Assembly (NCBI GenBank): GCA_017415025.1
Contig: JAFQJH010000016.1
Location: 1-64,000, forward strand
DNA: 64,000 nucleotides
DNA from: Clostridia bacterium
Lineage (GTDB): Bacteria > Bacillota > Clostridia > Oscillospirales > Acutalibacteraceae
Direction of reading: 5' to 3'
Numbering within the stretch: position 1 is the stretch's first letter; each line of letters opens with the position of its first letter. The position numbers and the translations under genes are program-made. The notes beneath the pieces were generated by a model, which saw nothing but the letters and a program-made list of their open reading frames with translations, made no database searches and was not told the DNA's origin. Of the stretch, positions 1-8,468 are shown piece by piece.

Positions 1-92
1 CGCCCTGTCGGGCACCTTCCCTTTCAGAGAAGGTTGCTTGTATTTAGATTGTTTCAATTTTGAAAAGACCCCCACAAAACCCAACTTATCTT
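1..92. repeat. Partial copy of dispersed hairpin repeat (3' end)
   Basis: Non-coding sequence that closely matches 44899-44975 and 48065-48135. It is the right-hand end of a large imperfect palindrome and contains the short hairpins GCCCTGTCGGGC and CCTTCCCTTTCAGAGAAGG. The left part of this copy lies outside the window. No convincing gene is seen. Confidence 0.7.
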
Positions 93-217
93 GTAGGACA
101 CGGCGCTTGCCGACGTGCCGAAGATTTTTAAACCAACTAACGGCGTGTCTCAAGAGCCACGCCCTACACACCTTAATGTAATTGTGTCAGTAGGGGAGCA
201 TATTATGCTCCCGAAAG
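93..217. repeat. Dispersed palindromic element, copy 1
   Basis: The segment 93-167 is bounded by GTAGG and CCCTAC, and its two halves can fold on each other over about 28 nt. It is followed by a small hairpin of the GGGGAGCATA/TATGCTCCC type at about 197-215. A second, nearly identical copy is at 48178-48300. No ORF with a ribosome-binding site is present, so it is best read as a repeated structured DNA or RNA element. Confidence 0.7.
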
Positions 218-246
218 TCACATCAAAATTCGCACAGCCCATAAAC

Positions 247-352
247 TTTTGCGAAGCAAAAATATCACATCGGCAAAGCCGATATTTCATATTGCGCAAG
301 CAATATTTCACCTGACCGAAGGTCAGATTTCACTGCAACGCGTGAGCGTTGC
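247..352. repeat. Mini-hairpin array upstream of tRNA-Ala
   Basis: Five consecutive perfect short hairpins are visible: TTTTGC/GCAAAA (247-261), ATCGGC/GCCGAT (269-283), ATTGC/GCAAT (291-304), CTGACC/GGTCAG (312-326) and GCAACGC/GCGTTGC (335-352). The stems are unrelated in sequence, but the spacers keep a common theme of ATATCAC or ATTTCAC. The array ends 5 bp before the tRNA gene. Function unknown. Confidence 0.75.
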
Positions 353-357
353 CACAC

Positions 358-433
358 GGGCCCGTAGCTCAGTTGGGAGAGTACTGCATTCGCATTGCAG
401 GTGTCGTGAGTTCGAATCTCATCGGGTCCACCA
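358..433 (+). tRNA. tRNA-Ala (anticodon CGC)
   Basis: A full cloverleaf can be drawn. The acceptor stem GGGCCCG (358-364) pairs with CGGGTCC, and the anticodon loop TTCGCAT has anticodon CGC (codon GCG). The T arm carries TTCGAAT and the CCA end is encoded (431-433). The G3-U70 wobble pair and A73, identity elements of alanine tRNAs, are both present. A strong terminator follows. Confidence 0.96.
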
Positions 434-436
434 ACA

Positions 437-475
437 AAAAAGTCCCTTTTGTCCGATAGACAAAAGGGACTTTTT
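437..475 (+). terminator. Terminator of tRNA-Ala
   Basis: A perfect 17-bp stem (437-453 with 459-475) around the loop CGATA, with A-rich left and T-rich right arms, lies directly after the tRNA CCA end. Confidence 0.92.
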
Positions 476-483
476 GAGTGATG

Positions 484-645
484 CGTTCCTTTCGGAACGA
501 GATGTGCACTTTGTGCGTGATGCAGGCTCTTCCTGTGATGCACGCCTTCGGCGCGTGAATGGAACGCATTGCATTACCTATCACAGCAAAGCGACATCAC
601 TTATCACTATTTGCATCGCTGTATATCATAATCTCGCAAGCGATG
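484..645. repeat. Second mini-hairpin array and degenerate palindromes
   Basis: Short hairpins CGTTCC/GGAACG (484-499), GCAC/GTGC (505-515), CAGG/CCTG and CGCC/GGCG (543-553) are separated by spacers related to GTGATG. A looser GCATCGCT/AGCGATGC palindrome follows near 610-645. This fills the gap between the tRNA terminator and the end of the GH36 gene; no gene is supported here. Confidence 0.6.
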
Positions 646-675
646 CATAATTGAAAAGATTGGTTTCACACAATC

Positions 676-2745
676 TCACTTCACCGAAAACATAATTATA
701 AACGCTTTTTCGCTTTCGGGGAGGGTGAGCTTTATGCCGTCTGTCATAAGCTCGTTGCCTGTTATTTCGAAAACCTCGTCGGGTTTGTCATAGTCATAAA
801 CGCTGTATACGGCTTCGCGGTCAAGTCCGTTAAGCTTAACGGTATATTCGCTGTCCTTAACATCAGCACGCTTGTAAACGAGCGCCATACCGTTCTCGGC
901 GGAATAGTCGGAATACTGCATTGCGAGCATTCTGTCGGAATAGTAACTGCCCGAGGAAAGCGGATAGTAATATCCGTTCATCATCTTGCGCTGGTTTATG
1001 TATTCGCCGTAATGAGCGCCATGGATTGTTCCGAAGGTTTCAAGACTCATCGGCATAATACTGCTTCGTGCGGCATATTCGGATTCGCTGTAAGCTACTG
1101 TGCCCGAAAGCGGAAGCCAGAAGGAAAGACCGAAGGTCTGCGACTGTGTTGCTTCAAGAATGTCCTCGTGAGGGTTGCAGTTATAGTCGCTTCGCCATAC
1201 AGGCACACTGCGGCGTGTCATTTCAAGGTCAAGCCTTCTTCCGCCCGAAGCGCAGTTATCAATAATCAGACCGTCAACATTTTCGCACAAGCCGTCGAGG
1301 TATCTGTAAAGATTAGTGACATAGTGGTTTTCCGTGATTCCTTTTCGGTTGCCGTAGAATTCCTTGTCCGTCTGTTCCCAATAAATGTCGGGTGAGAAAT
1401 TGAAATCCTGTCTGTAAATCGAAACTCTGTTGTCTTTAAGGAAGGTTGAAATGTATTCGGTAAGGTAATCTGTTGCATCATCGTTCGCGAGGTTCCACAT
1501 CAGGTTATCCGCGTCCTTTACTTCAATGAGCCACTGTTCGTTTTCTGCACCTTTTTTGTGGAAAAGCGAATCCCTGCATGCGCGTTCGGGCTCAAACCAG
1601 AGAACAAGACCGCAGCCCTTGCCTGCGGCAAAGTCGGAAACCTCGCCGATGCCGTTCGGGAAACGTACGGGATTTGCTACCCACGTTCCGACGGAATCGT
1701 GCCAGCCCTCGTTATACTTGTACCAGCCTGCATCCATCCAGAAGCAGTCGATTTTACCGTAAACCTCCTCGCCGTAGCCGTCCGCCGCGGCAAACAATTC
1801 CTCTGCGGTCTGAGTGTGCATCGGGCCCGAAAATTCAAGCATTGTCATTGTGTCGGGGATGTTTTCGGGATAAACACAGCCGCTTATCCAGCTTCTGAAG
1901 GTGTTGAAGCCCTTGAGCGGATTTTCGTTTTCATAAAAGCTGAGTGAAACAAGAGGTGAGCGAACCTCTTCACCGGGAAGAAGATAAGCCTTGAATTTTT
2001 CCTGCTTTACTTTTACCGAAACTTCACCGGCAGCCTTACTGATGTCCGCTTTCCAAAGACCTGTCCAACCGATACCGAGAATGATACCCGAGTCCTTACC
2101 GTTTATATTGAAATAGGGGAGATATGTGTCCGTCGATCTGCCGTCCTCGCTGGTGAAAACAGTAGGGAAGAGAGAGAGCTTTTTATGCATCAGCGCAAAG
2201 TCATAAGGCTCGTCGTGACTGCCCTTTGAATAGTAAAGCTCTGCATTCTTTATTTCAAAATCTGTATCAGCGGCATAAAAATCGCTGATTACGGGAGAAT
2301 TTTCGTCACCCTCATTTGTGATATAAACCGTCCATTCGCAGGTGGCGTTTTCCTCATAAATCGTAGCCTCAACCGTTGCTTCAATGTCACTTTTCTTGTG
2401 ACGGAGTGTTATGTAAGTTGTCTTACCACCGTTGTAAAACGCACCGACTTCGCTCTCTTCACCAACGGTAATATCCCATTTGTCGATGTTGTTTCCCAAA
2501 GCTTTTCCGCCGACCTTGAAATCGTACGGCAGCTCGCCGCCGTCTTTGACAAGACGCAGATTTCTGTCAAACCAGTCGCGGCACTGCTCCTTCTCTTTTT
2601 CACTTATATTTAATTCTTCGGCAGATATACTTTCAAAAGTAATATCGCTGTTGTATTTGTTTTCGGGCAGTCTTTCAATCTCGGTAAAAAACGCACCGAA
2701 AAATGTCGAGATTGCCAGAAATACCGATGTGATGATTTTAAACAT
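676..2745 (-). CDS. Secreted GH36-type alpha-galactosidase
   Basis: A 689-residue protein of the glycoside hydrolase family 36 (melibiase) type, which removes terminal alpha-galactose by a retaining mechanism. The N terminus MFKIITSVFLAISTFFGAFF looks like a signal peptide, so it probably acts outside the cell. A beta-rich N-terminal domain is followed by a TIM barrel with WMDAGW, the nucleophile motif YRQDFN (Asp447) and the acid/base motif VWRSDY (Asp520). The start is set by an AAGGGGGG Shine-Dalgarno about 8 bp upstream and a consensus promoter at 2775-2803. It is divergent from the GNAT-Gfo gene. Family confidence is high; the exact substrate is inferred. Confidence 0.9.
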   Translation of the reverse strand: MFKIITSVFLAISTFFGAFFTEIERLPENKYNSDITFESISAEELNISEKEKEQCRDWFDRNLRLVKDGGELPYDFKVGGKALGNNIDKWDITVGEESEVGAFYNGGKTTYITLRHKKSDIEATVEATIYEENATCEWTVYITNEGDENSPVISDFYAADTDFEIKNAELYYSKGSHDEPYDFALMHKKLSLFPTVFTSEDGRSTDTYLPYFNINGKDSGIILGIGWTGLWKADISKAAGEVSVKVKQEKFKAYLLPGEEVRSPLVSLSFYENENPLKGFNTFRSWISGCVYPENIPDTMTMLEFSGPMHTQTAEELFAAADGYGEEVYGKIDCFWMDAGWYKYNEGWHDSVGTWVANPVRFPNGIGEVSDFAAGKGCGLVLWFEPERACRDSLFHKKGAENEQWLIEVKDADNLMWNLANDDATDYLTEYISTFLKDNRVSIYRQDFNFSPDIYWEQTDKEFYGNRKGITENHYVTNLYRYLDGLCENVDGLIIDNCASGGRRLDLEMTRRSVPVWRSDYNCNPHEDILEATQSQTFGLSFWLPLSGTVAYSESEYAARSSIMPMSLETFGTIHGAHYGEYINQRKMMNGYYYPLSSGSYYSDRMLAMQYSDYSAENGMALVYKRADVKDSEYTVKLNGLDREAVYSVYDYDKPDEVFEITGNELMTDGIKLTLPESEKAFIIMFSVK

Positions 2746-2774
2746 AGCTATGCCCCCCTTGATTACTGCTTACA

Positions 2775-2803
2775 ATTATAACCTATTCGTATTTTTGTGT
2801 CAA
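2775..2803 (-). promoter_or_regulatory. Promoter of the GH36 gene
   Basis: Consensus sigma-A promoter on the minus strand: TTGACA (2798-2803), 17-bp spacer, TATAAT (2775-2780). Confidence 0.88.
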
Positions 2804-2840
2804 TCAACAGAAAATCTTTGTTTATTTTTCCTTTTCGTTA

Positions 2841-2869
2841 TTGAACTTTATTTCTTGTTGTGCTACAAT
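2841..2869 (+). promoter_or_regulatory. Promoter of the GNAT-Gfo fusion gene
   Basis: TTGAAC (2841-2846), 17-bp spacer, TACAAT (2864-2869). The predicted transcript starts near 2876, just ahead of the Shine-Dalgarno at 2878-2886. This supports the ATG at 2895 over the in-frame GTG at 2886. Confidence 0.8.
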
Positions 2870-2894
2870 TCCTTCTTGAAAGGCGGTGGCTATT

Positions 2895-4736
2895 ATGGCA
2901 CAGTTAAAAATGTATTGGTTGGCAGGTACTCCTATTGCAGACCTTGCTTTACCGGAAGAATATAAGATTTCACGTTACAACGGCACAGCCGAGGACAGAC
3001 AGGCTTGGGTTGACTGCTGTAAGAACGGTTTGGTTGGTGACGAGCCGTTTGAAGAAATTTTTGAGGACAGAATTCTCAATCACGCATTCACAAACCCCGA
3101 TACGGATACATACTTTATCGACTTTGAGGGCGAGCACGTCGGCACAATCACAGCCGTTCATCACACAGACGTAAACTGCGGTGAGGTACACATGGTCGGT
3201 CTCAAAACCGAATTCCGCGGAAAGGGACTCGGCAAGCACCTCAACAACATCGCACTCAAGGATCTTGAGGCTCGCGGAGTTGACTATATCTACCTTACAA
3301 CAGACGAGTGGCGTAAGGGTGCAGTCAAGAGCTATCTCTCTTCAGGCTTTAAGCCCGTTGAATATGACGAGGGTATGCAGAAGCGTTGGGAGGCAATTCT
3401 TACAGAATTTGATATTGACAGCATTGATATGGTAAATGAGGATTGCTCATTCTACAAGACGATTTATAAAGCACCGAAGATTAAAATCGGTGTTGTCGGC
3501 GCAGGTCGCGGTAAGACAATGATAAACTACTGCGTCAACTCAAAGAACGCAGAGCTTGTTGCAGTCTGCGATAACCATAAGCCCACACTCGATTTTGCAA
3601 AGGAGAGCTACGGCAACGATACAATCGTTTTCTATGATGACCTTGAGGATTTCCTCAAGCACGATATGGATGCAGTTGTTCTTGCAAACTTTGCAACAGA
3701 GCATACACCGCTTGCAATCCGTTGTATGGAAAGCGGTCTTGACGTTATCAGTGAGGTTCTTCCCGTTCAGACAATGAAAGAGGCTGTCGAGCTTATCGAA
3801 ACAGTTGAAAGAACAGGCAGAGTCTATGCTTATGCTGAAAACTACTGCTATATGGGCGCACCCAAGAAGATGCGCGAGCTTTACAGAGCAGGCGTACTCG
3901 GTGAGTTCGAATACGGCGAAGGCGAATATATGCATAACTGCGAGTCAATCTGGCACGACATCACAAGAGGTCTTCCCGAGCATTGGCGTAACAATATGCA
4001 CGCTTGCTACTACTGCACACATTCAATCGGTCCGCTTATCCATATCACAGGTATGCGTCCCGTTAAGGTAGCAGGCTTTGAGGTTGCACTCAATGCAAGA
4101 ATGACACGTATGGGTGCTAAGGCAGGTCCGATCGGTATGGAGGTCATCACACTCGAAAACGGTGCGGTGCTCAAGTCAATCCACGGTGTCGGCTGTTCAA
4201 AGGATTCAATCTGGTATTCAATCTACGGCTCAAAGGGACGTATGGAAAGCTTCCGTGAGGATAACGACCGCCACGGCGTAAATCACCTTTATGTCAACTG
4301 TGACGCTAACGAGGGTGACAACAAATCCGAGGCAGTTGAAACAAGCACGGAAGACCGTCTTTCAAAGCTTGCTGAGGAAGCAGGACACGGCGGCTCTGAC
4401 TTCTACACAATGTATAACTTTGTTGAAAAGCTTCGCGGCAGAGAGGATATGGACGTTATCGACGTTTACGAGGCAATGGATATGTTCCTTCCGGGTATGT
4501 TCGCATACTATTCGGTGCTTGAAGGCGGTAAGCCGATGGATATTCCGAATCTCCGCGACCCCGAGGAGCGTGCAAAGTGGAAGAACGATACACGTTGCAC
4601 AGACCCGAACGTAGCAGGCGATATGCTTATCCCGAGCTATTCAAAGGGCAACCCCGACTTCCCCGATTCTACATACGAGCGTGTCCGTAAGATGTATGAG
4701 GAAAAGCTCGCAGAAAGAATGAATAAGAAAGACTAA
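2895..4736 (+). CDS. GNAT acetyltransferase fused to Gfo/Idh/MocA oxidoreductase
   Basis: A 613-residue two-domain protein. Residues 1 to about 170 form a GNAT acetyltransferase, with the acetyl-CoA loop seen as FRGKGLGKHL. From about residue 190 a Gfo/Idh/MocA-type NAD(P)-binding fold begins (KIGVVGAGRG) and runs to the end. The usual EKP motif of this family is replaced by SEVLP, resembling NAD-dependent glycosidase relatives such as GH109 (family knowledge; function inferred). ATG 2895 is chosen because AAAGGCGG sits about 9 bp upstream. Its C-terminal part is clearly related to the oxidoreductase at 7210-8451. A joint role in modified-sugar metabolism is plausible, but the substrate is unknown. 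Confidence 0.85.
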   Translation: MAQLKMYWLAGTPIADLALPEEYKISRYNGTAEDRQAWVDCCKNGLVGDEPFEEIFEDRILNHAFTNPDTDTYFIDFEGEHVGTITAVHHTDVNCGEVHMVGLKTEFRGKGLGKHLNNIALKDLEARGVDYIYLTTDEWRKGAVKSYLSSGFKPVEYDEGMQKRWEAILTEFDIDSIDMVNEDCSFYKTIYKAPKIKIGVVGAGRGKTMINYCVNSKNAELVAVCDNHKPTLDFAKESYGNDTIVFYDDLEDFLKHDMDAVVLANFATEHTPLAIRCMESGLDVISEVLPVQTMKEAVELIETVERTGRVYAYAENYCYMGAPKKMRELYRAGVLGEFEYGEGEYMHNCESIWHDITRGLPEHWRNNMHACYYCTHSIGPLIHITGMRPVKVAGFEVALNARMTRMGAKAGPIGMEVITLENGAVLKSIHGVGCSKDSIWYSIYGSKGRMESFREDNDRHGVNHLYVNCDANEGDNKSEAVETSTEDRLSKLAEEAGHGGSDFYTMYNFVEKLRGREDMDVIDVYEAMDMFLPGMFAYYSVLEGGKPMDIPNLRDPEERAKWKNDTRCTDPNVAGDMLIPSYSKGNPDFPDSTYERVRKMYEEKLAERMNKKD

Positions 4737-4741
4737 AAAAT

Positions 4742-4770
4742 AAGACGGAAATCATTGCGATTTCCGTCTT
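4742..4770. terminator. Bidirectional terminator between GNAT-Gfo and GH38 genes
   Basis: Perfect 12-bp stem AAGACGGAAATC/GATTTCCGTCTT with loop ATTGC, flanked by A and T runs. It lies between two convergent genes and can serve both. Confidence 0.9.
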
Positions 4771-4775
4771 TTCTT

Positions 4776-7193
4776 TTATTCGGTTATCATACATTCCGTA
4801 ACGCCGTTTTCGGTAATACGGAATGTTTTTATTTCCTGCGGCTTCCAATCTGCCGTGATTTTTACATTGAGAGCGTTGAAATCGACTGTTGCCGTTGTCG
4901 GCTTGCCGTCCGTCTCGATGATACGCATAACCATACCGTTGCCGTCCTCGGCGGGCTTGATTGCCGTTACGACGATATTTTCCTTATCAACACTGAGCGC
5001 GGAGAGCGTCTGCGGCAGCTCGCCGTCGTGGTGAGTTTCCTGATGTGTCTGTAAAGGATTGTTGAGAATTTCGGACAGCTTGAAAAGCTTGCCGTTCATC
5101 TTACTTAAATGCGGTACGATTTCGTATGTAAATTCCTGCTCACCCTTGTCGAGGAATTCCATTTCGCTGTCGCGGTGATTCTGACCGTAATGGTCGAGAT
5201 ATGCACAGCTTCGCGCAATCATCATTCTCAGGTCGTTGCCGATTGAACAGAAGCTGTATTTGCTTGTGTTGAGAAGCGCAAGTCCCTTGCCGCTCTCATC
5301 GCAGATGTCGCACCAGGCGTGTGACGGCTCCTCCTGTCCGTTGGCAGGCTTTTCGATAAAGCCATAGGGCATTGAATAAGTAACCGTATCATTATTGATA
5401 TCTGCCTTGAAGGAAAGCTTGACGGATTTATACTGCTCGTCAAGATCAAGCACGGTTCTGACCGTCAGCTTTTCACTTTCGGAATAAAGTGAATAGTATC
5501 TCTTGAGCACGGATTCGCCGTATTTAACAACGGATTTGATTGTAGCTCTCACGGGACCGTTTTCGATAAGCTCAAGCGTACCGCCGCCGAACTGACCGAT
5601 ATCAATGTTATAATCGAAAATCTTATGTCCCCACGTGTCATTCGCAAAATCGTCACATACAACAGCCTTGCCGAGAAGCTCCTTTGCAAATTCAACGTTG
5701 CTATCCTTGATAATATAAGAGCTGACCGCGCCCGTTTCCTTATCAAACGCGATTTTAACCCTGCTGTTTTCGAGTGTGCTGTCAGTTGCAATAAGGTCGG
5801 TGGGATAATTCTTTATATTTTTCTCATCGCGATGATAGAGATAGTAAACAGCGTAGCCGTAAGCAGGGATTTCCGCCTCAAAAATGGTTTTCTGTACGTG
5901 ATCGCCGTCGGTGTAGGGTGCACGTACCTTTTGCAAACGGACTTCGTTGCCGTTTGAATCAAGCACCTTTGAAACGCCTGCGTCACCGAACTGACCGATT
6001 GACTTTACGGGGAAGGAGTGCGGATTGAAAACAACCATCGGAGAGCCTTCGCCCTCTCTGTACCACATACGGGCGCGCATTTCACTTGCATCAGCGTTGA
6101 GGAAATCCGTGGTTTTAATTCTCCACGAAATGCGCTGTGCCGCAAAGGTGTTGATTTCCGCCGCCGTTTCGCGTGCGTAGCCGAAGGAGTTTTCGGCATC
6201 AATGTAAGCCTCTTTTATTGAACAGCCTGCAAGAATATCGTGGAATTGATTGAACATAACCCTCTCCCACGCGGATTCGATTGTTTCGCGGTGAAGTGAT
6301 GAGCCTGTAATAAGCTTTGCGAGCACATCGAGCTTTTCTGCAGTAACAAGCTCTGTCTCCGCGCAACGGTTGAGCTCCTTGATTTTACTGTTCGCGCTGT
6401 AACAGCCGCTTGCGTGGTGCTGTAAATCCTCGGCAACAAGCGGTCTTGCAACGTCCTTTGTCTCCTCAAAATATTCGTCAGGTGTGGAATACTTGAAATC
6501 TCCGCCGAGGATGAGTTTCTCAGCATTTTTAAGATGCTCCTTTGACGGGCCGCCGCCGTGGTTGCCCACTCCGAACAGCACCATCATCGGTTGATTTTTA
6601 TTGTAATAATGCTCCTCAAGTCTTTCAGCGTGAACGTTTCCGCCGTAGCCGTCGGGAAGGTGGTATGCGGAGACAACACTTCCGTCGGGACTCTGCCAAT
6701 CGTGGAGACTTTCAAACGGAAGGTTAGGCTTTTCGTCACGGTTGTCGGGACGCTGATAGATATAATTATCAATACCCGATTTCTTGAAAAGCTGGGGCAG
6801 CATACCGTTATGACCGAAGGAGTCAACGTTGTAGCCTGTTTTTACCGTAAAGCCGAAATTCTCTTTAAAAAACTTCTGCGAATAAAGCAGATGACGGCAG
6901 AAAGCCTCACCGGACGGAATGTTGCAGTCGGGCTGTACCCACATACCGCCGACAACCGCCCAACGTCCTTCCTTTACTCTCTGCTTGATTTCTTTGAACA
7001 TTTCGGGCTCGCTGAGTTTTATCCATTTATAATAGCTTGCGCACGCACTTGTGAAGGTGTAATCGGGAAATTCCTTCATCCTGTCAAGTGCGGAACGGAA
7101 GGTTGATTTGACGAGAGACAAGCCCTCGGGGAATCTCCATTGCCATACGGGGTCGAGGTGAGCGTTTGCTATAAGGTAGTATTTTTCGTTCAT
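4776..7193 (-). CDS. GH38 alpha-mannosidase
   Basis: An 805-residue cytoplasmic-type glycoside hydrolase family 38 enzyme that hydrolyses alpha-mannosides using a zinc ion. The N-terminal motif NAHLDPVWQW provides zinc ligands, and GYNVDSFGHNG contains the nucleophile Asp124. The middle and C-terminal beta domains typical of the family follow, and no signal peptide is seen. The start at ATG 7193 has GGAG 8 bp upstream; the longer in-frame GTG at 7202 overlaps that site and is rejected. It is the last gene of a GH3, Gfo/Idh, GH38 operon, 16 bp after the oxidoreductase. It probably trims mannose from imported N-glycan or mannan fragments. Confidence 0.92.
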   Translation of the reverse strand: MNEKYYLIANAHLDPVWQWRFPEGLSLVKSTFRSALDRMKEFPDYTFTSACASYYKWIKLSEPEMFKEIKQRVKEGRWAVVGGMWVQPDCNIPSGEAFCRHLLYSQKFFKENFGFTVKTGYNVDSFGHNGMLPQLFKKSGIDNYIYQRPDNRDEKPNLPFESLHDWQSPDGSVVSAYHLPDGYGGNVHAERLEEHYYNKNQPMMVLFGVGNHGGGPSKEHLKNAEKLILGGDFKYSTPDEYFEETKDVARPLVAEDLQHHASGCYSANSKIKELNRCAETELVTAEKLDVLAKLITGSSLHRETIESAWERVMFNQFHDILAGCSIKEAYIDAENSFGYARETAAEINTFAAQRISWRIKTTDFLNADASEMRARMWYREGEGSPMVVFNPHSFPVKSIGQFGDAGVSKVLDSNGNEVRLQKVRAPYTDGDHVQKTIFEAEIPAYGYAVYYLYHRDEKNIKNYPTDLIATDSTLENSRVKIAFDKETGAVSSYIIKDSNVEFAKELLGKAVVCDDFANDTWGHKIFDYNIDIGQFGGGTLELIENGPVRATIKSVVKYGESVLKRYYSLYSESEKLTVRTVLDLDEQYKSVKLSFKADINNDTVTYSMPYGFIEKPANGQEEPSHAWCDICDESGKGLALLNTSKYSFCSIGNDLRMMIARSCAYLDHYGQNHRDSEMEFLDKGEQEFTYEIVPHLSKMNGKLFKLSEILNNPLQTHQETHHDGELPQTLSALSVDKENIVVTAIKPAEDGNGMVMRIIETDGKPTTATVDFNALNVKITADWKPQEIKTFRITENGVTECMITE

Positions 7194-7209
7194 AGTTATC
7201 ACTCCACAT

Positions 7210-8451
7210 TTATTTTATTGCTTCGTAGTAGGCTTTTTTCTGTTCTTCGCTCGGAGTATAATCTGTTACCGAACAGCAGGGGATAGTCGGTTTACTGCCG
7301 TCCGTACCGTAGAAGGGTGTTTCACGGTCGTTTTCGTACTGTTTGCGATAATCCTCGTTGCGAAAATCGGGGATATCGTAAGGCTGACCGCCGTTAAGAA
7401 CGGAGCGGTGACCGAGGATAGCGACGCTCGACATTGTAACAGCTGAATAAATATCATAAGGATGCTCGGGCTGTCTGCCGTCGCGGATACAGTCGCGGAA
7501 CATTCTTGCAACGATGAAATCTCCGCCGCCGTGACCTGCGTTTTCTATCAGTTTTTCGTCCTTATCGCTCCACGTCGGCTCGTAGAGGTTTTCTTCCTTG
7601 AGTCCCTCGGGAACTGTCCAGTGATTATAGCGGAGCATAACCTGTTCACCCATACCGCGGAGGTTTTCGAACTGTCCGTGTAAACCGCATACACGGTATG
7701 CATTGTGATGTGCGCCGAAGCCGCCGCAACCCGTTACGCGGAAAACAGAGCCGTCATCGTTGTTAAGTGTGATGATTGCCGCAGAATCGCCGACAGCTCT
7801 CGTTGTTGCTGTTTCGGGCTGTGGACAGAAAATCGGAACGGCACTCACACGCTTCGGTGTTGCACCCGTTGCCCACATAAGCGGAGCGAGCGAATGTGTT
7901 ATGTAATAAGTGCGGGGAAGATAGTTCCGCCAATGCTTATCAAAGTAAATGTAGCCCTTGAGAAAGCTCAGATCCGAACAGTCAACGGGGTGGTTATATT
8001 CGCCCTCGGCATAAAGGATTTTGCCCAGAGTACCGCCGTCGCAGATTTTTTTCATTTCTCGGTTGAATTTCATCTGCGGATAGTTTTCTGCAAGCATATA
8101 GATTGATTTGCTTTTTTCAAAGGCACGGATAAGCTCAACACCCTCTGCCATAGTACCGTTACTGATACATTCCGAAAGAACGTGTATATTCTTTTTAAAG
8201 CACTTTATTGCATAGGGTGTGTGCTCGTGAAAATAGTTTGCAAGAACAACAGCATCAAGGCTCTGCTCAAGGAAAAGGTCAAAATCTTCGAAAACAGGTA
8301 CGTCTCTGCCGAATCTTTCGATACCTGCCTTCGCTCTTTGAGCATTGTTTTCACAGAAAGCAACAACCTCGCAATCATCAAGAAGGGAAAGATTTTCGGC
8401 AATATCTATGCCTCTGCCCATACCAAAAATACCGATTCTGATTTTTTTCAT
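7210..8451 (-). CDS. Gfo/Idh/MocA family oxidoreductase
   Basis: A 413-residue protein with an N-terminal Rossmann fold (IRIGIFGMGRG) and the alpha/beta C-terminal domain of Gfo/Idh/MocA proteins. It resembles the oxidoreductase half of the fusion at 2895-4736 (shared DAVVLAN, EHTP, YAEGEY). Where classical members have EKP with a catalytic lysine it reads SECIS, so ordinary dehydrogenase chemistry is uncertain. The start has a perfect GGAGG about 9 bp upstream. It sits between a GH3 and a GH38 gene in one operon, which suggests work on a sugar or glycoside released by them. NAD-dependent glycosidase activity is one possibility. Confidence 0.82.
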   Translation of the reverse strand: MKKIRIGIFGMGRGIDIAENLSLLDDCEVVAFCENNAQRAKAGIERFGRDVPVFEDFDLFLEQSLDAVVLANYFHEHTPYAIKCFKKNIHVLSECISNGTMAEGVELIRAFEKSKSIYMLAENYPQMKFNREMKKICDGGTLGKILYAEGEYNHPVDCSDLSFLKGYIYFDKHWRNYLPRTYYITHSLAPLMWATGATPKRVSAVPIFCPQPETATTRAVGDSAAIITLNNDDGSVFRVTGCGGFGAHHNAYRVCGLHGQFENLRGMGEQVMLRYNHWTVPEGLKEENLYEPTWSDKDEKLIENAGHGGGDFIVARMFRDCIRDGRQPEHPYDIYSAVTMSSVAILGHRSVLNGGQPYDIPDFRNEDYRKQYENDRETPFYGTDGSKPTIPCCSVTDYTPSEEQKKAYYEAIK

Positions 8452-8468
8452 AGCTGAAGCCTCCGAAT

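Noticed and set aside
115-650. Several overlapping short frames around tRNA-Ala
   Set aside because: They run through the tRNA, its terminator and palindromic repeats; none has a ribosome-binding site.
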